Source of the DNA: Euborellia annulipes
Lineage: Eukaryota > Arthropoda > Insecta > Dermaptera > Anisolabididae
DNA: 64,000 nucleotides
NCBI GenBank assembly: GCA_023213315.1
Contig: JAKCPI010001600.1
Coordinates: 62,001-126,000, forward strand
Reading direction: 5' to 3'
The notes under the pieces are model-generated. The model did no database searches, was not told the origin of the DNA, and worked only from the letters and a program-made list of their open reading frames with translations. The stretch's first letter is position 1. Every line of letters starts with the position of its first letter. Positions 60,001 through 64,000 of this stretch are shown piece by piece. The translations under genes were made by a program, and so were the position numbers.

Positions 60001-63000
60001 AATTTTCTTTAGTAGAAATCATTATTAGGCAGTAGAAATTAATTAATTCTTACCGTTGGGGGAACTTCGCTAGGAAATGGTGAACTACTCTCCACACCAG
60101 ATAATGACTCGGTTATTTCGTCGGTTTTTTCTTCTTTTGCTCCCTCATTTTCCTTATTTTCGGCTTTTGTAACTGCTGTATTCGCCTCGGCTGCAGATTT
60201 ACTCGCCTCGTCTGCAGATTTAAGTGCAATTTCTGCTGCTTTGTCGGCAATCGTTTTCTCATGTTTGCCATTTTTCTCTCCTTCGTGTGATTGTTGAGCG
60301 GCATCTAAAGCATTAGCAGCAGCCAAAGTGGCTACACCGGCAGCTTCATTGGCTTCCACGGCCGATTTTTCGGCCGCTTCTAGCGAAGGTTTATCTCTAA
60401 AACAAATTACAAATATTTCGAATATAATTATATAATTTATAAAGGGAATAAATACTCATAATTTTTAAGATTATTTATAAGCTTTTGCTTATATTATCAA
60501 AAGTATTAGGGATACATACTACATAAATTAAAATATAGTATTGAGTGATTCAATTTTTTTTTTTTAACACTCACATTTTTTTTCACATTCACACTTACAC
60601 ACACATACACACAGTCTTTTCTTCAACTTAGGCCATATAAGACTTTTTATGATAAGAGTTATATTAATTATAATATATTTATTTTGAGTCCAGGCATTTC
60701 TTATTTAAACTATTTGGTACCCAAATGGCTTAAATAAAATCATCGGACTGCCTGGAATCCGAACCCAAGGCCCTTGGTATAGAAGGCCAGCACGCTAGCC
60801 ACTACACCAAGCCCGAGGGGAGCGATTCGATATGAAATGAATCAACTACACCGTACATTTTAAGTTTTTTCTTTTTCAAATATTTTTATCTATTTGTGAA
60901 AAAAATATGTATTATTAACATAAAATGTGTCTCACGTGTGAGATCATTTAGCTGACATATCAAGAGAATTACTCTACAATATAATGAAAATAAATACCAA
61001 TGGTAAAAGAGTTGTTAGTTGATATTTAGTTTTTTATTTTAAGATAATTTTAATTGTTACTAAACACGGCGAAAGCTCGGGATTGGTGACCTTGGACCCC
61101 CTGGCTTGTCCTAAAAATTAAAAAAACCAAACAAATATATATATTGTTCCCATTGGGAATTTTTTTTAACGCCCCAATCCACTACATTAATTTAATTTTT
61201 TTTATTTAAATAAATAATTAATAATATATGTATATATTAATTGCAAACCCCCCCTAACAAGATGTCTGGCTACGCCCATGCTTCTAGCTAATAGGCTATG
61301 TATCACACAGATATGGATGGCATTAGCATGCGTGTCAGTTGGGATGCCTAACTCAATGGCGTTAAGAAGTTTTATGACTCTGCCAATATACAGTATATGT
61401 ACGGACTGGTACAGTAGATCTTGTTTGTAATAAATAATGATCGCAATACTTTCTTTCTCTATATATTTCATATAGGGTAAGAGAAAGTAAAAACAGGCCA
61501 AAAAATTTAAATTGTGCCTAATAAAACAATTTTGTCTCAAAATTAGTCCAATTAAAAAACCTCACTTGTAAATATCTTAGTTACATCCCATAGAGAATAA
61601 TACATCGGGGCCCTTATTAGGCCAGGCTTCCCGGGCTTCAGCCCAAAAAGGGCCTCGCTGTATTTTCCTATTTGGGATTCTTAGCTTTGGGATTGTAAGC
61701 TTGCCATCTAGGGACCCTGTATCAAAATTTGTTGGGGGGGGGGGCCCTTCTTCCTAATTTTTTTTGTGAAACCACAATAATATTAAATTATTTTATTTTA
61801 TTTTGCACAAAAAAGAGATTCGGGGCTCCTGTGGCTGGGGAGGGAAGGGGGCGCGGAGGCCCGTATCTTTGATACGGCTGATACCTGATACGGCGGTAGC
61901 TACGCCCCTGCGTAAACTCAACACTTCTTTTTTACAAAACACTATTTTTTTTTACTAAAAAAAGTCACACCCCCCCCACGCACACACACACACACACAGA
62001 CATATACACAGTCTTTTCGGCAACTTAGGTCATATGAGACTTTTTAGGATACTCCCCCAACAGCACAAAATATTGCAGCAATGTTGCAGAAACATTGCGA
62101 ATCTTAGCAACATTGCAGCGGCAATATTCCAAACTAGCAATATTGCTGTTTGAGCTGCAATATTGCATCAATGTTGCCGCAATATTGTCAACATTGAGCA
62201 AGATTGCAATATTCCGTGTGTGTGGGTCATTTATTAATATATAATATAATTGGGGATCCAGGTATATTTATTTAAGCCATTTGGTATCCCATATGGCTTA
62301 AACGGACTGCCTGGGATCCGAACACGGGACCCTTGATATAGAAGGCCAGCACTTACAACTACACCAAGTGCCGAGGGCATTTACGTATTTTATTCCAAAG
62401 AAATTTTCTGTTTTAGAAGATTATTGTTATTTCATTAAGCCTTAAAATTTATAATTAATCATAAACTAAAATTAGCTCTTTAACTCATTTCTTGCATGTG
62501 ATTGTTTTTATATTGGATTAAAAATTTTCAAGAGTAGCAATTTATATTTTTCTCTTACTCTTTCTTTAAATCAATTACGCACAAAGAATGTTTCTTTAAA
62601 GAGAGTTAATTATCTTTAAAGATAATTAAACACTTAAAATGAGTTTAGAACGAACTTTATTTGAATTAAATCTAAAACAATTATCCAGTAGAAGGCAGAG
62701 TATTGAATTTATATAGTTTAGTAACATTTTTTTTAACCCTTTTCGGCAACAGAGGCCATTTAGGGGTGATAAATTTATTTATTTATTGAAAATACATAGT
62801 ATCGATGGCTACCGGGGGCGTTTCACAAGCTGATTGCCTGCCTTCCCCTAGCTACGCCCATGGCTAGAAGCATTTTACTCTAGGTTAATTTCTATAAGTT
62901 TCTTGTTTATTTTATTTATTATTCTTCTTTTAGCTGTTCAACACTTTCTTTTTCTATCAATTGAAATATACAATCATCTTACGTTAGTGTCCAATCAGCG

Positions 63001-63486
63001 CTTTGATTCAATGACGTCATTTGTCTCTCTTCCAAGATTAAAAAAGTTAAATGCCTACGATCCAAAAAAAATTTCACTTGCATCGTGGTTTCATAAAACC
63101 ACACAATGATTTTTTGATAATCCTAACCGCAGTGATCTCTAATTTAATTAAGAAATATACAGTATATTACAGAGAAAGTGAAAAAAAGTAGAATACCCAG
63201 ACTCCGCTTTCATTTTAGCTACTCTAGCTTCTTCCTTTGCAGCGATTGCAGCGGCAGCAGCCACTACGGCGCTTTGGGTAGCATCCTTTCCTGGTGATAG
63301 AGTTGTATCATTATGCTTATTATGCTCGTTAGAGCTACGTGAGGCAACCAATACTGCCCAAAGAGAGACCATTAGACATGAGGCTAATGGCCAACGACGT
63401 CGTCTACGTCGAGGTGCTACGGTTGTCGCCGACATCGATGTCGACGACCATACCACCGCTGATGACATCTGTAACATCAACAACAT
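40744..63486 (-). CDS. K+-dependent Na+/Ca2+ exchanger (SLC24/NCKX family, NCKX3/4-like)
   Basis: Exons in transcript order: 63486-63197, 60396-60054, 59927-59708, 53212-52924, 52138-51861, 51796-51590, 49293-49086, 48132-48031, 44115-43984, 40943-40744. Phases agree at every junction except exon 6. The family exports Ca2+ (with K+) in exchange for Na+ across a membrane. Visible parts: an Arg-rich N terminus with a hydrophobic segment (signal/TM0), an Ala/Glu/Lys-rich extracellular region, TM1, the alpha-1 repeat with GSSAPEL and GSAVFNI, a cytosolic loop rich in Thr/Pro/Gln, and the alpha-2 repeat with SVPDALSS and GSNVFDI. The acidic residues of both repeats, and the Asp of FDI linked to K+ dependence in NCKX2, are present. 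The end SLYELNCFG...CSSDY matches the NCKX C terminus. Exon 6 carries one extra base in a G6 run (51651-51656); without it the protein is 755 residues. Confidence 0.92.
41428..41654. mobile_element. hAT-like MITE, 227 bp, inserted in repeat R1
   Basis: Ends CAGCGGCGTAACT and CCTGGATACGCTACTG. GTAAAGTA is duplicated at 41420-41427 and 41655-41662, interrupting an R1 copy. Confidence 0.9.
41881..41994. repeat. 57-bp tandem duplication
   Basis: Two adjacent units beginning TAAGAAAAACAATAAAACAG (41881 and 41938) differ at one or two bases. Confidence 0.85.
42880..43432 (-). mobile_element. Full-length tRNA-headed SINE, 553 bp, with 25-bp target duplication
   Basis: Identical 25-bp direct repeats at 42855-42879 and 43433-43457 bracket the insert. 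On the minus strand it starts with a tRNA-like head: box A TGGTGTAGTGAGC, box B TGTTCAAATCC. A GC-richer body follows, and it ends in an A/T-rich tail at 42880. The head, tail and duplication together mark a LINE-mobilised SINE. Confidence 0.85.
43984..44115 (-). CDS. NCKX exon 9 (alpha-2 repeat, second half)
   Basis: Acceptor at 44117-44116, donor at 43983. It encodes [19 protein letters not shown], including the Asp associated with K+ dependence. Confidence 0.95.
44499..47851. mobile_element. 3.35-kb element bounded by about 32-bp inverted repeats
   Basis: CCCTGTTATGCAATGGTGTG, followed by TCAAAGACC, at 44499 recurs as its complement ending at 47851. Inside lie a hAT-like fragment (44683-44945), the palindrome, and a 3' segment ending AATAAATAAAAAAA (about 47360-47776) that looks like a retroelement tail. 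Confidence 0.65.
44949..47352. repeat. 2.4-kb palindrome with about 1.17-kb arms
   Basis: Left (44949-46117) and right (46172-47352) arms are nearly identical complements around a short spacer. Each contains the 33644-34175 repeat and a G/C-run segment (near 45550 and 46710). Confidence 0.93.
48031..48132 (-). CDS. NCKX exon 8 (alpha-2 repeat, first half)
   Basis: Acceptor at 48134-48133, donor at 48030. It encodes [20 protein letters not shown] with the ion-binding Asp, then LSSLAVVRE. Confidence 0.95.
48133..49085. other. NCKX intron 7
   Basis: Degenerate GGTCTATA/TCGACC repeats near 48270-48410, and a truncated copy of the 41428-type MITE at about 48640-48770 ending CTGGATACCCTACTG. Confidence 0.5.
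49086..49293 (-). CDS. NCKX exon 7 (return to membrane)
   Basis: Acceptor at 49295-49294, donor at 49085 (gtgaga). It encodes [18 protein letters not shown] and two membrane segments ending MVWMITIIG before alpha-2. Confidence 0.92.
49612..49824. repeat. Inverted repeat with decayed hammerhead-like boxes
   Basis: Arms with ACACTAGGTGATATGTT and complement. The right arm has CUGAAGA ... AUAUCGAAAU; helix II and the cleavage site are not maintained. Confidence 0.65.
50492..50737. repeat. Palindrome of about 245 bp
   Basis: Arms share ACACGCCCGCAGCA and GGTTCCCTATGCAGA-type blocks in opposite orientation. Confidence 0.75.
50745..50915 (+). mobile_element. tRNA-related SINE with A-rich tail
   Basis: Box A-like AATAGTAGAGTATCC and box B-like GGTTCGCATCC head, then body TACTAAATAGCCACTCATGC and tail CTTAAATAAATTTAAAAAAA. 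Confidence 0.65.
51008..51068. repeat. (CA)n microsatellite
   Basis: About 30 CA units with one TC interruption near the end. Confidence 0.95.
51590..51796 (-). CDS. NCKX exon 6 (cytosolic loop) with one extra base
   Basis: Acceptor at 51798-51797, donor at 51589. Read in the frame set by exon 5, it gives a Gly/Trp/Asp, Pro- and Gln-rich loop, then stops at a TAA. In the frame demanded by exon 7, the second half reads [18 protein letters not shown]. Both halves look coding and are joined by removing one base from the C6 run (G6 at 51651-51656 on the plus strand). This is either an assembly or sequencing error or a real frameshift. The intron before it is only 64 bp. Confidence 0.75.
51861..52138 (-). 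CDS. NCKX exon 5 (membrane helix and start of cytosolic loop)
   Basis: Acceptor at 52140-52139, donor at 51860. [20 protein letters not shown] is a membrane helix; a hydrophilic, Thr-rich loop follows. Confidence 0.9.
52139..52923. other. NCKX intron 4
   Basis: AT-rich. A hammerhead-like box with U-to-C change in the core is on the minus strand at about 52405-52450, and a MITE end (GCGTATCCAGAGGGGC) at about 52693. Confidence 0.4.
52924..53212 (-). CDS. NCKX exon 4 (alpha-1 repeat)
   Basis: Acceptor at 53214-53213, donor at 52923. It encodes [19 protein letters not shown] with the ion-binding Glu, GSAVFNI, and [12 protein letters not shown]. Confidence 0.95.
53417..53635. mobile_element. 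hAT-like MITE, 219 bp
   Basis: Ends CAAGGGCGGATTAA and GGATCCGCCCTTG; ATTTGAAC is duplicated at 53409-53416 and 53636-53643. It includes an R1-like CAGTCACACCAGATT piece. Confidence 0.88.
54191..54367. repeat. Inverted repeat of 177 bp
   Basis: GAATTTATTGCGACTGTGTC pairs with GCACAGTCGCAATAAATTC; internal CTTTCGGAGTG/CACTCTGAAAG also pair. A decayed hammerhead-like box is present on the minus strand. Confidence 0.7.
55357..55587. mobile_element. hAT-like MITE, 231 bp, with long G run
   Basis: Ends CAGAGGCGTCATTT and AAATGACTGCACTG. TTTATTTA is duplicated at 55349-55356 and 55588-55595. G run of 17 at the start. Confidence 0.82.
56282..56422 (-). mobile_element. tRNA-like core flanked by perfect 29-bp inverted repeats
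   Basis: Arms 56282-56310 and 56394-56422 are perfect complements. The minus strand between them is tRNA-like with perfect box B (GGTTCGATTCC) and GC-rich stems. Same architecture as 12914-13069 but unrelated arms. Confidence 0.75.
57655..58275. repeat. Dispersed repeat family R1, copy 3, interrupted
   Basis: Matches R1 blocks (TCTATGAAGCA, GACATGAATGCAATACTTTC) on both sides of the insertion at 57895-58188. Confidence 0.65.
57895..58188 (+). mobile_element. 294-bp SINE or truncated LINE end with 13-bp target duplication
   Basis: AACTTAAATATCT at 57882-57894 recurs at 58189-58201. The insert is GC-richer than its surroundings and ends in CAAATCAATCAATC, a simple-repeat tail typical of RTE-like LINEs and their SINEs. 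Confidence 0.75.
59168..59491. mobile_element. hAT-like element, 324 bp, with nested SINE fragment
   Basis: Ends CAGAGGCGTTCCGAGG and GGTACGCCACTG; CGTTTGTT is duplicated at 59160-59167 and 59492-59499. Inside, about 59340-59455 is a SINE body (TCTAAATGGCCATAGATGCC, A-rich tail). Confidence 0.82.
59708..59927 (-). CDS. NCKX exon 3 (TM1)
   Basis: Acceptor at 59929-59928, donor at 59707. It encodes [20 protein letters not shown] and [14 protein letters not shown], the conserved first membrane segment and linker. Confidence 0.92.
60054..60396 (-). CDS. NCKX exon 2 (Ala-rich extracellular region)
   Basis: Acceptor at 60398-60397, donor at 60053 (gtaaga). The low-complexity Ala/Glu/Lys/Ser composition, with repeated AA(E/D) and KSA motifs, continues that of exon 1; the frame fits both neighbours. 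Confidence 0.78.
60685..60822 (-). mobile_element. tRNA-headed SINE, copy 2
   Basis: Minus-strand box A TGGTGTAGTGGC and box B-like GGTTCGGATTCC; the body is as in 28618-28757. Confidence 0.75.
62063..62217. repeat. Array of GCAATATTGC / GCAACATTGC palindromes
   Basis: About a dozen copies of the self-complementary 10-mer and one-base variants at irregular spacing. Confidence 0.85.
62253..62378 (-). mobile_element. tRNA-headed SINE, copy 3
   Basis: Same head and hairpin-bearing body as 60685-60822; the linker TAAAATCAT is deleted. Confidence 0.7.
63197..63486 (-). CDS. NCKX exon 1
   Basis: Starts at ATG 63486 (an in-frame ATG at 63468 directly follows a TTACAG acceptor-like sequence, so that could be the true boundary). 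It encodes six Arg, a hydrophobic segment [18 protein letters not shown] and an Ala-rich stretch. Donor at 63196. Confidence 0.75.
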
Positions 63487-64000
63487 AAAAGTGAACTAAC
63501 AAATCAAAATTTATTTGGAGATATTATAATTTAAAGAACCCCTTCCCCCAACCCCAGCCCTCAAGTAATAAAACTTTAGGCAAAGAATTATATAATAAAA
63601 TAAAAAATTTTGTGTGATGTTCGCACAGTACACAACTTTTTTCTTACCTTTTTCGTTAATTGAATATTGGATTCTGTGCTTGCCATACCAGATTTTTTTT
63701 TGTATCGACATATAAAAGAAAGAGAAAGTTTGCAAAATAGTTTAAAAACTTGCGCGATATTGACGTCACTGCTCTCTAACACAATATCATATCATATCAT
63801 AATCTATTATAATATTTTTTACTTTCTATAATATTTTTTAATCATTTAAAATTATATTATAAAGTACAGTACTAGTATTCTTTGACCAATTTTATTTAAT
63901 AACTTATTTTCGTTTTTTTGCACACTAGGGTACCTATTATTTTGGCTAAAAAATTCTGATTAAATTTTTTTTTTCTTAACACTCACACTTTTTTCTCATT
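63487..64000. other. Upstream of NCKX exon 1
   Basis: AT-rich with an R1-type fragment (63600-63715, CACAGTACACAACTTTTTTC and TACCAGATTTTTTTTTGT). No promoter element can be supported. Confidence 0.4.

Larger units (their letters stand above)
60397..63196. other. NCKX intron 1
   Basis: Contains the SINE copies 60685-60822 and 62253-62378, an R1-type TACTTTCTTTCTC palindrome (61448-61490), CA-rich tracts and the GCAATATTGC array. Confidence 0.6.

Noticed and set aside
51008..62000. CRISPR-like arrays from repeated short motifs
   Set aside because: This is a spliced eukaryotic locus; the repeats are microsatellites and palindromes without unique spacers.

Overview
The window is AT-rich nuclear DNA from an invertebrate animal. 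It has spliced genes with GT-AG introns, no operons, and dense short transposons, SINEs and inverted repeats. The two recognisable proteins, a multi-domain Cu-only SOD repeat protein and an SLC24-type exchanger, look most like arthropod relatives. A crustacean is my guess, not a determination.

Three protein genes can be built exon by exon. (1) On the plus strand, 893-18656, is the 3' part of a copper-only SOD repeat protein (CSRP) gene. It has 17 exons with every splice phase consistent, about 1107 residues, about six SOD-like repeats and a hydrophobic C-terminal tail. (2) On the plus strand, 21269-23986, are three exons for a 443-residue acidic, basic-patch protein ending in a CaaX box (CLLM), so probably prenylated; the family is not recognised. 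(3) On the minus strand, 63486-40744, are ten exons for a K+-dependent Na+/Ca2+ exchanger (SLC24/NCKX, NCKX3/4-like), 755 residues if one extra base in a homopolymer of exon 6 is discounted. Genes 2 and 3 are convergent, separated by about 16.8 kb with no recognised gene. No functional link among the three genes is evident.

The rest is mostly mobile DNA. At least eleven short elements have hAT-like ends and 8-bp target-site duplications, many with long G or C runs. There are tRNA-headed SINEs (one with a 25-bp target duplication), tRNA-like cores inside perfect inverted repeats, and several large palindromes (up to 2.4 kb).

The most interesting signal is a dispersed motif of the form CUGANGA - helix - GAAAC-GUC with complementary flanks. 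This is the plan of a type I hammerhead ribozyme with the minimal ACGU helix III known from Penelope-like elements and retrozymes. Four copies keep the core and covary in helices I and II, but all carry one extra nucleotide after CUGANGA. One lies in sense orientation just upstream of an exon of gene 1. Decayed copies occur inside several palindromes.
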